Positions 1 to 11,718 of a stretch of 64,000 nt of DNA are shown piece after piece. Where the stretch lies: assembly GCA_951217055.1 (NCBI GenBank), contig OX578276.1, positions 63,190,402-63,254,401 on the forward strand, given 5' to 3'. The stretch's first letter is position 1. Each line of letters begins with the position of its first letter. The notes beneath the pieces were generated by a model. It did not search any database. It was given only the letters and a program-made list of their open reading frames with translations, and had not been told where the DNA came from. Both the position numbers and the translations under genes were made by a program. The DNA is from Gerris lacustris (Eukaryota > Arthropoda > Insecta > Hemiptera > Gerridae).

Positions 1-1690
1 TAATTTTATTTCACACTATAATAGAATTATTCAATTTGAAGCCTGTTTCCACCTCTTTATGACCGTAATTCGTGCAAAAAAACTACCATTTTCATTTTAT
101 TAAATATAAATTATTACGTTTTATATCATGAAATTATGTATAAGTATGGCTTTCATGTTTTTAGTTATTATTACTTGAATTTTATGGAAACAAGTGTTGA
201 ATATTTCAGTTTATTATATTAATTTTTCATTTCCCCGTAACAGGGATATTAAGATTAATTTACTCATTCATTTTATTTGATTAGCAGTACATATAATATG
301 TTTTTGTGTCTGAATATATATGATGAACATAAATACCTACCTGATTAGTATAATGTAATATTTTAAAATATTTGTGAAGGGGTGTATTTTAAAAACGAGC
401 AACGTGCAAATACAAATATTTATTACAATCCCTCACATATCCACAATATAAGCCAAATGCTAGAATAAATTTTATAAAGTTTAATTTCAAGTTTTTAATT
501 TTGATTCGAATAAGTGTTTAATATTTAATAACTTTAAAACCATTTCAATTTACCTGTTTCTCTTTATTCACGCTGATTCAATGTTAATGACATATCATGT
601 AATTAGTTCTGAGTATTTAGCGGGATGAAGTATATGAAACATTTCCAAGCGTTAAATCAGGCATTCTGAAATCCACGTTTCTAGTTAACCGTTGGTAGAA
701 TGAATGTATTGTGGAAACCATCTGATAATCGCTTCAATTTTCACATTATTGTTATCTCGTGTATTAATGTAATTCTGGTAAAAGCAGAGATATTCTATTT
801 AAGTGTTACAAATTCCATCTCATTACCGAATGTTTTCTATAATTTAAATTAATAACTGTTATAAATCAATTCTTTCAAATACGAAAAAGCATATGGCATA
901 TATGATTCGTCAACCATTATCAAATTAATTTTAGTTGATTGATTATTTAATTTATGTAGATAATGCATATTTTAATATTGGTATTGTTAATTTATCACAA
1001 CACGTGCTTTGAACGAATTCCAACAAAGTTAGAACAGGTTTATTTTTTTATATTATTGTTAATGAACTTTTGTCATTTATTAAGATATTTTATCACTCTT
1101 AACTGAACAAGTATTAAATAGTGGAGGAGGTTTATGGCATTTAGTGCTTCTAACTCTCTAAGCCCAGACGTATTCTGTAACACTCTCTTAGCCCTTATAT
1201 CACCTGTAATGAGACTGTAAAAGCTGATTGAGGTAAGAAAGTGCCAGAGCCAACTCAGCGTTGGAAAGCTTCTAACGGAACCCTTGATATACGAGTATTA
1301 TCTCAGAACCCCTCCTTGCCATTGTTAAAACCAATATAATTAGCTCCAAGCAGCATACTTTTCCCTTAAAAATATCAAACTAAAATTTACGTTTCTATGA
1401 TTTATAATATTCTTTTTTATTTTAATCTCCAATGAAGCTTCACGATTCACGTTCTATCTGTCAGTATATAATTGCTTTTGTGATGGCCCTATACTGCGTT
1501 TGAATTCAAAACAAAATTATAATTATTAATTTGAGTGGTTTCAAACCAAACTTTAAAAAAATTTTACGCCAACAGATGTACCTTCAGTAGTACGCAACCC
1601 CAACCTAGACATTTTTTTTGAAAAACTGACCACATCCTTTACCTGACTTGAAATTAGCTTAGATAAGCAGATAAGTAGTAAAAACATTAT
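1..1690. other. AT-rich DNA, no recognised feature
   Basis: Low-complexity AT-rich sequence with stops in all frames. A somewhat more GC-rich patch lies near 1120-1320, but I see no terminal repeats, open frame or recognisable family there. Confidence 0.5.
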
Positions 1691-2510
1691 TTGTATAGCC
1701 ACCATAAAAGAAAATTTGTCACGGAACTATATTTCAGTCCATACATCCTAAGAACTGGGTGGATATAGAATATGAACTATGTCAAGTACTAAACTTTTTT
1801 TTCTGGATAGCGAGGATCAGACAAAAGTAAAAAAATAACGAGTAGTCAGCACACTGCCAGGGTTCGTAGGCAACACTGTATTGTTTATCTAGTACCTATA
1901 CCTATTGATGGGCCAATTAAAAATGCTATAAAGCCTATTTTGAACTATCCTATGGGTCTGATATTCTTAAAACAAATAAACAAATTTCTGATAAAGTATA
2001 TTTTGGCTCTGAGCCGGACTATAAAGATATAAATACATCGAAAAGAGCATAATTATAAAAATAAACGTATTTTCTCAATTAAAAAAAAAATATTGAAATC
2101 TCCAAAAAGTGGAATGTTTACTTTTGGTCGAAGAATGTTCAGCATTTTTTTCAGATTTTTTGCACTTTAAATAAGCGAGATAGAGGGGGGGGGGGGGCAC
2201 TTTTCACCCTCACTTCAAACTCGCCCTATCAAAGCTTATAACCAAAAAGTATATATTTTTGTCAACAGCTCGACATACCCTTTCATATGATACCCCACAC
2301 GGTGCCCTAACAAAAAAAAGAATTAACCCTTAATTTGTTTTAAGCTGCTATATTTTTAAAATGTGTGGGTAGGTACTGTACACATATATGCCAAATTTCA
2401 AAGTGATCGGACGAAAAGTGTAGCCATAAGAACCGGCGACAGACGGACAGATACATACACACGCAGAAAAATATAAGGGTCCTTGGTTTTGCCTTACGGA
2501 CCCAATAAAC
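1690..2510 (+). repeat. Unassigned interspersed repeat, clear in its 3' part
   Basis: The last 300 bases have the stereotyped layout of many insect interspersed repeats: a block near 2390-2460 (AAATTTCAAAGTGATCGGAC, then GACAGACGGACAGATACATA), followed by a short block that inverts on itself (GGGTCCTTGG, then TACGGACCC). A run of 13 G lies at 2185-2197. The layout resembles R1 (see 54528-55127), but the sequence differs and no second copy is obvious in this window. The left boundary is a guess. Confidence 0.4.
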
Positions 2511-2694
2511 TACTTCTTTGAAGGAATAAAGAAAAAAGTTGGCAAAGGTATATCTTATGTCGTCGCAGTATACTTACGTACTTTCATATCGTTGTATAAC
2601 AAGTCAGCAATATATAAAACTTCAAGAATTAACAGGCACAGCTTTAGGCCTACGTCACACGGCGTTGTATTTTATTGTGGATCTTTTTATTTCG

Positions 2695-2912
2695 TTTCCG
2701 AGCTTACCGAAGGTAATGGAAGCCATGTGATCGTTCTGAAGAACAATAAGTTTTTATGTTTCCGATTTCAAAAATTACTAAGACAGAAATCCATTTTAGA
2801 CGTCACGTTTTGGTTTCGTGTCTGTCTGTCTGTCACCACTCAATTTTTGCGAACCGATATATCGTCGGCTTGGAAGAAGACTGTCACAAAACCGTGTTTT
2901 CAAATTTTACAG
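2695..2912 (+). repeat. R1 interspersed repeat, 5' part
   Basis: It begins with TTCCGAGCTTACCGAAGGTA, then GGAAGCCATGTGATCGTTCT, the CCGATTTCAAAAATT and AAGACAGAAATCC blocks, and a short (TCTG)n tract after GTTTCGTG. These blocks occur in the same order in the fuller copy at 54528-55127. The 3' half is missing or unrecognisable. Open frames across it are translated repeat, not genes. Confidence 0.7.
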
Positions 2913-3930
2913 GAGAAGCAAAAGAAAAAAGTGACTATTTTTTATGTCAAATGTATTGACCTAATGGTGGTTGGATTTGCTTTATATTTTAATAACTTCT
3001 TCTATATACTTCAGAAAACCTAGCCATACTACTACTTTTTACATATTAAGCTCAGTGCTTAATTTTTAGGCAATTTTTCAATTAAAATCAGTACTTGTGA
3101 CGATTTTCCATAAAAAAAGTAAGCAAATTGCATATTAGTACATAAGGGTTTATAATAATTTGGTAAAACATTTTACAAATTAACATAATTTATTTACTAA
3201 AATTAAAAGTACAATAATCAAAATCATACATAAACTATATAACATTATGTCTAATAAAACGAGATCAGGCACAATTCTATTCAGTCTTTGTCTTTAGTTA
3301 GTAAATTCAGTGTTGAAATAAATAGGAACTGTTAGTGACAAGGCTATCGCATTTAGACAAGTAACTTATTTTTAAATGTTCTTTTGTTAGGTATAACTCT
3401 TCTTAAATAAATATAGACTTAAAAATAATAATACTGAAAATCAATAGACTTAGGTTCTTAGTCTATACTAGTGCCCATAAAAATAATATCACTTTTCCAT
3501 ATTTATATAATAATGACATTTAGATTTTCCAAATTACCTTGGACTCTATGACACACAATCTTTTAACTTGTTAAACATTAAAAATAAAGATAATAGAAAT
3601 AGGAAAATATAATTACTGATTTCTATATTTATACAAATTGAATATTGATTGAATAAAATAAAATGAGATCATAAAATGTCATGACAATGAAAAGTAAAAA
3701 CAGTCAAATTGAAATAAGTTGAGACACAAATAAAACATTTGAAAAAATAAAAACAGTTTTGAGTCTTTATTAAGGAATCGATAAATAATTATACAATCAT
3801 TGCTGCAATAAACATTCAAATGCATAAGCAGTATATCATGCATAGGTATTGTACGCTATGCTTGTATTTTTCTTACTTATTAAAAAAAATAGATATAGTA
3901 TAAAACATAATATCAAGTAGGTATAAAAAG
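2913..3930. other. AT-rich DNA, no recognised feature
   Basis: Very AT-rich sequence with no open frame or repeat that I recognise. If the ORF at 3931-4236 is real, its 3' flank would lie here; a TTTATT (AATAAA on the minus strand) occurs near 3765. Confidence 0.4.
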
Positions 3931-4236
3931 TTAAAAAAAGAAAGAAAAAATATTATGATGATTAAAATTCAAACACAAATAAAACAAGTTATAAATTTTT
4001 ATGTTTTCATAAAATGAAGGAATATTTTTTTTACTTATTAATTGAACTAAAGCATCCTTTTTTACCATTGAGTCCAGTTTTTGTTTATAAGCTGATGTTA
4101 GTTTAACCTTTTTTATTTCGGTTGATTTCCATCTTGCTGCTAAACTTTTGTCTTCCAAACCACTTAAATTGATAATAACATCACCTTCACAAGGCCTGGA
4201 GTCCAGGTATCCCACGGAACAATCTACTGCCTCCAA
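3931..4236 (-). CDS. Unidentified ORF, 101 aa
   Basis: I do not recognise this protein. The first 75 or so residues look like ordinary protein: mixed composition, with short motifs such as GDVIINLSGLEDK and a Lys-rich stretch. The last 20 residues are Phe/Asn-rich and read like chance translation of AT-rich DNA. The coding half is less AT-rich than its surroundings. No transmembrane segment or catalytic motif stands out. It could be an exon of an intron-containing gene, an intronless retrocopy, or a transposon-derived ORF. No TIRs or target duplications are visible around it. It is one of very few frames here that is neither microsatellite nor evident transposon. Confidence 0.3.
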   Translation of the reverse strand: MEAVDCSVGYLDSRPCEGDVIINLSGLEDKSLAARWKSTEIKKVKLTSAYKQKLDSMVKKDALVQLISKKNIPSFYENIKIYNLFYLCLNFNHHNIFSFFF

Positions 4237-5030
4237 TTAATAGACTAGATTAGAGGGTGCTCAACTCCACCCCAATGCTGATAAGAAAGTTATAATCAAA
4301 ATAACATACACATGAATGACAATAGTCACTAGTCACCCACGCGACCACTGCAGGGTTAAAACTCCGATTGGTAAGTAAATAGAGGGAATACGACGGAGAA
4401 CACATAGATAAGAAGTAGTAGGGTTAACGATTTCGTGAATGACGAAAGGTTACTAATCTACGGTTGACAATTCTAAAAAATAATTGTTATAAAATTATAT
4501 TTATTAATTTAAATAAAGCTTTATTTTAGTGGAAAACTGTTATAAAATAATAATATTGTTACAAAATGATATAAATGTAGATAACATTGTATGCAAGAGG
4601 GTCACTTTTTTAAAAAATAATTGTTTAAAAAAAATAAAAAAATAATTGTTTTGATCAAAATTGTCATAATATCGCACATATGACGTTCTGATCAATTCAT
4701 TTAATAAATATTTTATGGGTTAAATAGTCATAAAAGCATTTGTGTCGTTATTGAACAAAAATGAGATATAAATGTCTTCTTACCTTATTATGAAGACTGC
4801 AAGAAACACTTTTGTGACAGTTTATTAAAAAAAACGTGACGTTTCCACTTAGATGCCAAGTTGAACACTGATTTGTTACAGTTTAGACCATAATACTAAT
4901 ACAATCCTCTCTAATGTCAGACTGGCATTTCACTCATTCTGGCGTTCTGTGTTTGTACTAGAAATATGACAATATTCTACATAAAAGTACTACTCCTTAG
5001 GAGTGTTTTGGTACAAAAAAAAGGTTTTCT
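4237..5030. other. AT-rich DNA, no recognised feature
   Basis: The part next to the ORF (4240-4450) is less AT-rich and would hold a promoter if the ORF is genuine; I see no definite promoter element. The rest is AT-rich and featureless. Confidence 0.4.
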
Positions 5031-5034
5031 CAAA

Positions 5035-5505
5035 AAATCGGTTTTGTGACGGTCTTCTTCCAAACCGTCGATATGTATATCTAAAAAACAACTCGTCTGA
5101 TTTAATTGAAATTTGGATGTTAGGTCTTATTTAGCCCATTGTTGGTCCCATATAAGTTTCAACCCTATGCACCTATTTGTTAACCTTCAACATGCGCACA
5201 AAAATACATTTATTTACACCTAATCTTCAAAAATACTCATCTAATTTTTATTGAATATAGATGGTTTGTCGAAAGTAGTCTGCAGATGGCCTCAGATTAA
5301 TTTTAACAGTCTGCACTCCTTAAATTTTGCTAAATTGATACTTATTATTATTATTACTAATACATTTTTTACAGTTTTAAAAAACGGGGAAAATTAAATA
5401 AATTTGACAATAATAGGTTTTTAATAGTATAAAATAATTAAAGTACATAAAATAGATCGTGAGGAAGCTATGTGGAACGCTAATTGGCAGTGTGTTATTT
5501 ATTAT
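5035..5505 (+). repeat. R1-related repeat, plus orientation
   Basis: It shares with other R1 copies the block GATGGTTTGTCGAAAGTAGT and the terminal block GAGGAAGCTATGTG followed by CTAATTGGCAG. The same internal block occurs at 30290-30480 and 36890-37190, defining a subfamily that differs in the middle from the copy at 54528. Its 3' end faces the 3' end of a minus-strand copy about 85 bp away. Confidence 0.6.
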
Positions 5506-5588
5506 TGGAATATTTAATGTTTGATGTTTTATTTAGTGTTTACACAAGCTAAAAAAAATTCAAGCTAAGAAAAATTTATTGTTAACCT

Positions 5589-5909
5589 TAAAAATAGACT
5601 GCCAATTGGCGTGGCACATAGCTTCCTCGCATCCTATCGCTTAGATAGTTTATTGATTTTATTTAGCTAGTTATGACCTACCATACAAATTTCATTAAAA
5701 TTGGACGTGTAGTTTTAAGATATGTTGGTTCGCTAAAATTGAGTGACAGACCGACAGATAGGCAGACAGACCGATAGACCAACAGACAGACCAAAAATGT
5801 TTCTTGATGTCTGAACGGATTTCTGTCTTGAAAATTTTGAAATCGGAGACAAAAAATATTTTCGTTATTGAGAACGATCGCGTAGCTTAAGAAAGCTCAG
5901 GAGCAAAAT
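5589..5909 (-). repeat. R1 repeat, minus orientation
   Basis: It opens with the R1 3' end in reverse (ATAGACTGCCAATTGG, then GCACATAGCTTCCTCGCATC). Further in are the tetranucleotide tract (GACAGACCGACAG and variants), the CGGATTTCTGTCTTG block, and the 5' end remnant GAAAGCTCAGGAGCAAAA. With 5035-5505 it forms a tail-to-tail inverted pair. Confidence 0.7.
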
Positions 5910-6496
5910 ACATAAAAAAATACTTCGAAAAGATATAGTTCATATTATAATTTACATCAAAACTAATAACACGTTGAGGACGGGCGGACGCGCCAGCGCG
6001 TCCAGTGTGCAAAGCCAAAAGGACGGGTGGACGCGACAGCGCGTCCGAAATCCTTGTATGTATGTATCATTAGGGTGGGGGTAGAGGCTCTTGGAAACGT
6101 TCTACCAGAGTCTCTCTAGCTTCTTAAGACTGTACAAGTGCTAACTGTGACCTTCGGCTCCACTTTTTTTATATCAACTTTTTGAGGAAATTGCTCCTGC
6201 ATTTCCCTTACTCACCTCCCGCTTCTATTGGATATTTACGTCTTTACAAGGTAAGATAATGCATAATTATAATAATTTTTCTGATTTACTGTTGTTATAT
6301 AAATAGGGACAAAAATTTTAACAATATCTTTATGAAGTTATAATAAAAAAAAATTACTTTTATGGGGAAAAAACACGAATATACACTTTATATATATTCC
6401 TGTTTTTGGTTAGACTACTATATATTTTTCAATATATCTTCCCATTTTACTATTATTTAACATTTTTCCTTTTTATATAATATATATATGAATGTA

Positions 6497-6639
<143 letters not shown>

Positions 6640-6716
6640 AGTTGCTTCTTGTTTGTATTATAACTACACAACGTAAGTACGAGTATAATTACATGTATGG
6701 ATTTTTTTGTGTATAG

Positions 6717-7333
6717 ATGGATAGACCGGGTACTTCAAAAGAAGTACGGTATACAGAGGAAGAATATATATATTCTTCGCATATGTCCTGAGCTCGAATA
6801 AGACGACGAAGTAGACCTCGACTTGAGTGATTACGAGAACTTTGAGGGCTCCAGTAAGACTGATAGGTGAATATAATACTTATATAAAAGGAGTAGATCG
6901 CCATGATCAAATGCTCTCCTATCACTCAGGACTCCACAAAACCCTCCGCTGGTACAAGAAACTAGGAATTCACGTCTTCCACATGATTTTAGTAAATTAT
7001 TGGTTCTTATACAACAAGTGCCTTGAAGCAAAACGGATGAGTCTTCATAATTACCAATTGGAAGTAATAAAAGCTTTGATTCCAGAACCCTCAACAGAAC
7101 CTTTGCCCAATATTCCAATTCCAAGGTTCCACTTTCACTTGCCATCGGCGATTTCGAAGGACGACGGTTCAAATAAAATTAAAAGAATAAAATGCCACAA
7201 TTGCCACAATTGTGCAAAGAATAAAAAAAGAAAGGACACTATGTATCAGTGGGTAGATTGCCCTAATAAGCCTGGGTTATGTATAGAATGTTTTCCGGCT
7301 ATATACGATTATCTTTATACGATTTCTTTTTAA
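6717..7333 (+). pseudogene. piggyBac transposase remnant (N-terminus joined to C-terminal part)
   Basis: An ATG at 6717 opens MDRPGTSKEVRYTEEE, the sort of start seen in piggyBac-derived (PGBD) transposases, and stops after 24 codons. A shifted frame from 6802 reads DDEVDLDLSDYENFE, the acidic N-terminal tract of the family. From about 6866, in a third frame, comes the C-terminal part. It has GVDRHDQM, then a helical segment with WYKKLGIHVFHMILVNYWFL, and a Cys-rich tail (CHNCHNCAKNKKRKD, later CPN and GLCIECF) like the C-terminal zinc-binding domain of piggyBac transposases. The DDD catalytic core between them is absent and the frames no longer match, so no active enzyme can be made. An internal deletion is the simplest reading. 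Confidence 0.75.
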
Positions 7334-8099
7334 AATAACTTTTTTGGAATATTTGTTAGATATATATTTTTTGTAGTATTCTTTTAGCGTCCTTGTTTAT
7401 TGTATTTGTTATATAATTTTGTTAGTTATCTTTTTTTGTTTGTTTTTATTTTGTTTACTTACCGCGCTACCTCATATGTATATATATTTTTTTATAGTTT
7501 AGATATATTTTTGTAATACATTCTCTTTAGATGTATATATTTTTTTAGTATTAGCTACAAACTTAATTTCAAGTTTCTTTTAGCGTCCATTTTTATTGTA
7601 TTGGTTACATAATTTTAAGTTAGTTATCGTTTTTTTTTTTAATACTCAACGCATACTTATACATATTTCTTTTTTGTTATAGTGTGAGCTATAAAAAATG
7701 TATACATTCTTGTACATAAATATTTAGGAGAATAACGAATTGTTGGTTTTTTTATGTTATAAAGTTACACATAAGAAACAAAGGTGTTTTTTTAAATCCT
7801 CATGTCCTTGTAAATTTTTTAAGAGTATAATTATTAAAGTTATAATGGTTTTTTGATTCTTCAAAGATAAATAGATTTTTTAAAAAAAGAAAACATCTAA
7901 GAATTAAGATATTTAATCTGGTGCTTGTTAAAAAAAAGCAATGCCAAAAGGACGGCAGGACTCGATAACGCGTCCGTTTTTATTGTGAGTCAAGCTAAAG
8001 GCCGGGGAGGACGCGCCGGCGCGTCCAATCAGTACAGCCCATGCATATACCTCCGTCCTACTAATTAAACCAACGTTTTACCTCCGTCCTCAATGTGTT

Positions 8100-8925
8100 C
8101 TTCTACTTTAATTTACACTCGTAGAATTAAAAATTTTGTTTTTAATTAATATAATTCGTTTTAATTAATATAATACCACAGCTCAGGACTCCATGTTCTC
8201 TAGTGGAGAGATAACCTAATGTAGTATTAAATTGTTAAATCAGCAAAAAAGATAACTCGATGTAATGGAATATTATTATGTATTAATATGTTGTATTTTT
8301 TTTATTCAATAAAGGTAAATTAAAATCCAAATCCAAATCCAATATGAAAGTATTGCATGGCACTGGATTTTATTGTTGGGGCAATTTCATGGTGGATCAA
8401 AATAAATGATGGTATTTTGATATTTTGATAAAATCCTTTCAGTTGTCTAAGCAGACGAGTGGATCTTGAACTACGGGGCCGGCCAATTTCAATGAAATGT
8501 TACATACATGTTCAAAGAATACCTTACATCCGGACCATGTATGCAACCACCTTTTTTGGGATTTATATGAGAAAGTTTTGTCAGAATTATTTTGACCAAG
8601 TTTTAAATATCTATACTTTCCCTAAATAATAAGTTGTATTTTTCAACCCAATTTGTATCATGTCCTTATGGATATCACCTAGTTTGGGCCCAAAATATAA
8701 TTGCATGCAATAAATCACTGCTTGTGACACAAATGTCGTGATACATTTTCTTTCGTTCTCTATTCTTTGCTGTCAACTTTGGAAACAATATCCGGAACGA
8801 ATGAAGAGGTAAAATAACGAATGGCACCCTTTTTTGTGTGACCCTTTTTCGGGTTCCCTTATCCTATTGCTTTTGAGAATTCTGAAGAGAAGCGACGGTA
8901 TTAAAAAAATCATTCAACGGTACCC
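8100..8925. other. AT-rich DNA, no recognised feature
   Basis: It includes a short tandem duplication near 8145-8180 (a unit with TTAATTAATATAAT) and AATCC repeats near 8325-8340. The rest (8430-8900) has more even base composition but no frame or terminal repeats that I recognise. Confidence 0.4.
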
Positions 8926-9069
8926 AAAATTTAGAAATAGAAGATGACCGAAAATTAGTTGGGATGAAGAATTCAAAAAGTGATGCGGAGAAGAATTGTT
9001 GCGCAAATACTCTTGATTCCTTTGGACCGTCAGGAATGGGAGTTGGATGACTGGATAAATGACACGTAG
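8926..9069 (+). pseudogene. Possible LINE reverse-transcriptase C-terminal fragment
   Basis: One frame reads PKISWDEEFKK. After a stop and frame change, an ATG at 8983 opens 28 codons containing RRRIVAQ and DRQEWELDDW, ending in TAG at 9067-9069. The order W-(D/E)-EFKK, then a basic stretch, then DR-EW, resembles the C-terminal tail of RTE-like LINE polyproteins. No catalytic residues remain. The match is short and this is my weakest transposon assignment. Confidence 0.35.
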
Positions 9070-9245
9070 GAAAGTTTTACATTGGAAATTATTGAAAGAA
9101 TTAAGTAAGCAATAATTAGTAAAACAGTTTAAATAAATATTAATAATAATAATAATAATAAACAAACTCATAAAATACATAAAAATATTAATGTCCAAGG
9201 AAACTACGGAGCTAACTAAGAAAAAGCGTTTTTGATTTGAACTCA

Positions 9246-9934
9246 ACTATATTCGCACTCAATTAATATTTAGTTTTTTTACAAGAAATAAAATCTGCAA
9301 AGTGTAAAGTGGATGTCACTTTCAAAAAGAAAAAAAATAATTGTCATAATATAAAATAAACTAAATTAAAAGTTACTAAAAAGAGTACGCTGCATTACTT
9401 CCCCCCTAGTGACTTCGCCAGGGGAAGTCACGGATCTTTAAATGTTACTTTTTTTAAGCTTGATTTTTCGTCCGTGTCGTTTGGCAAGTAGGCCGGTTTC
9501 AAGCGATCGATGCAGATTTTTTTTGTTTTTCCATTTAGGGAAATATCGAACGATTTGTCTGATCTTGATTGGACTTTGAATGGACCTTCGTACGGCGCTT
9601 CTAGGGGTTTTCTTACGGCGTCTGTGCGTATGAAAACATGACTTGCTGTCCTTAGATCTGGATGAACAAAAACTTTGCTGGATCCGTGTCTTTTGACTGG
9701 GCCAGGTCGAATTTTTTCTAAATGGTCACGTAGGCGGCTTACAAACTCTTCTCCAGTCGTCTCTTGGTTTGTAGGTGTAAAAAACTGTCCAGGTAGTCTG
9801 AGATTTCGTCCGTAAGTCAATTCGGCTGCGCTGGCTTCCAGATCCGGTTTGTAGCTTGCCCGAAGTCCTAGCAGAACTAAAGGCAGGGCTTCGATCCATT
9901 TCGTTGTCCTATAGCATTTTATCGCGGCCTTAAT
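9246..9934 (-). mobile_element. Ty3/gypsy retrotransposon 3' end, copy 1
   Basis: Read on the minus strand: the end of the integrase, a stop at 9428-9430, then a polypurine tract (AGGGGGGAAG, near 9404) and about 150 bp that should be the start of the 3' LTR. This breaks off at 9246 without a complete LTR. The first 470 bp recur in the same orientation at 9935-10404, an offset of 689 bp, so the two copies abut directly. Confidence 0.75.
9428..9934 (-). pseudogene. Gypsy pol, integrase C-terminal fragment (copy 1)
   Basis: The open frame runs in phase from 9934 (IKAAIKCYRTTKWIEALPLV) to the stop at 9428-9430, about 168 residues. It carries the end of the integrase core (LVLLGLRASYKPDLEAS, AAELTYGRNLRLPGQF), then the conserved C-terminal module of arthropod gypsy elements: HVFIRTDAVRKPLEAPYEGP, then FKVQSRSDKSF and IDRLKPAYLP. 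A TTG at 9820 is only the first possible non-ATG start, so the frame continues upstream and is cut off at the junction with copy 2. Protease, reverse transcriptase, RNase H and most of the integrase are missing. Confidence 0.85.
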
Positions 9935-10416
9935 ACTATATTCGCACTGAATTAATATTTAGTTTTTTTACAAGAAATAAAATCTGCAAAGTGTAAAGTG
10001 GATGTCACTTTCAAAAAGAAAAAAAATAATTGTCATAATATAAAATAAAATAAACTAAATTAAAAGTTACTAAAAAGGGTACGCTGCATTACTTCCCCCC
10101 TAGTGACTTCGCCAGGAAGTCACGGATCTTTAAATGTAACTTTTTTTTCGCTTGATTTTTCGTCCTTGTCGTTTGGCAAGTAGGCCGGTTTCAAGCGATC
10201 GATGCAGATTTTTTTTGTTTTTCCATTTAGAGAAATATCGAACGATTTGTCTGATCTTGATTGGACTTTGAATGGACCTTCGTACGGCGCTTCTAGGGGT
10301 TTCCTTACGGCGTCTGTGCGTATGAAAACATGACTTGCTGTCCTTAGATCTGGATGGACGAAAACTTTGCTGGATCCGTGTCTTTTGACTGGGCCAGGTC
10401 GAACAGTTCTAAGCAA
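9935..10416 (-). mobile_element. Ty3/gypsy retrotransposon 3' end, copy 2 (truncated)
   Basis: A direct repeat of 9246-9715, starting with the same ACTATATTCGCACT. It contains the integrase C-terminal frame 10120-10416 (stop at 10120), the same polypurine tract, and about 150 bp of presumed LTR. Differences are small: a 2-base deletion in the spacer after the stop and a few substitutions. Homology ends near 10404, where copy 1 continues for another 220 bp. Both a tandem duplication followed by truncation and two related insertions would fit. Confidence 0.75.
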
Positions 10417-11718
10417 AAAAACTAAAATAAAAACAGTTATTTAGCCGACTTTCATATAATTTTATCTAATTTCAACGCGATCTAGTGCTTAAACCGTTCA
10501 TTTTACGTGAACAGCTCAAGATACATAAATCTTAGGTAATTTAATGTAGTTTACTTTTGTATAGGTACACTTTTCTCTAAAAGTATGAATTTTTCAAACT
10601 GTTAACGAGAAACTAATGAAATATATTTTTTTTCACAGTTTTTCGCATTTTACTCAGTACGCATCACTTTTATGAGGTGGAAAAGTTGAAATTCGCATTC
10701 AGCACCCCAAAAAACACAAGAAAATGACTACTGCATTTTTTTCTGGGTAGGTTTCTTTTTTTCACCTAATGGCTGGACTATAATGGGATGTTCAAATATC
10801 TTATCGAATTTAGGCCATAACCATTACATCCCTTCATAAATATATTATTCTACGGATATGAGAAAGTTAAAATAAATATATGCCTCACCTCTCCATATTA
10901 AATTAATTCCTTAATTCTTTCTTGATATCTCGCTTTTCGAGACAATTGTCAGAATGTTTTAAAAACAAGGAAATGAAACAGGAACGTAGTTTATCCAACA
11001 ACGTTTTACAAGATGTTTTTCTTTCTTTTGTTGTTTGTTTCTGTTTGGTTCTTTATTCCTATTGGTTTAATGGCGTTGTTTATTACAACTTTGAATAGAA
11101 TGGGACGGAAGAGTCTTTAATCTTGCCCCTCTTGAAACTAAGAGGGTTTGTCTGAGACAAAAGCCCCTGGTTTTCTAAAGGCACCCAGTTACTTCTTCTT
11201 TTCATCGAACATCTCGATTTAAAAGGGATTGAGTTGCAAAAAAAGAAGAAAATATCGACCTTAAGAAATAAATCTGTAAGTGTAGAACGTTTAACCTCTT
11301 CACTTATTTACTAAGATGTTACAGTCTTAACAAAATAAATGTAAAATATATTGGATACATACTTAAATCGTACAATGTTTCCTTCTTACATCATTTAAAA
11401 GGCATTAAGTTACCGCACCTTGAACAAAAAACAACAGAAATGACCATACTTAATAAAAATAATTACGTTTTTTGAGTCTAAATAAATTGAAAAACTTTAA
11501 AAGAAAAGATCAAGTAGCTAAATTATATAGTAGAGAAATTTTATCTTTAAGGAGAAAATCCCTTTTTTTTTAACAGTTTGAGTTCAAGCAAATAATAAAA
11601 TTCAAAGGACTATTTACATTCTTCGGTAAAAGAATTTAACTAAACAAATTAAATTAAATATGTTTTCTTGTGAAAGTTGACAATGAGAAATAGAAAAAAA
11701 AAATAAATAAATAAAAAA
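10417..11718. other. AT-rich DNA, no recognised feature
   Basis: No open frame, terminal repeat or family that I recognise. Base composition is more even around 10930-11230. Confidence 0.45.

Noticed and set aside
1120..1320. Possible MITE or exon in the GC-richer patch
   Set aside because: The apparent ends (GGAGGAGG and CCCCTCC) do not extend into a real inverted repeat, and no frame is open.
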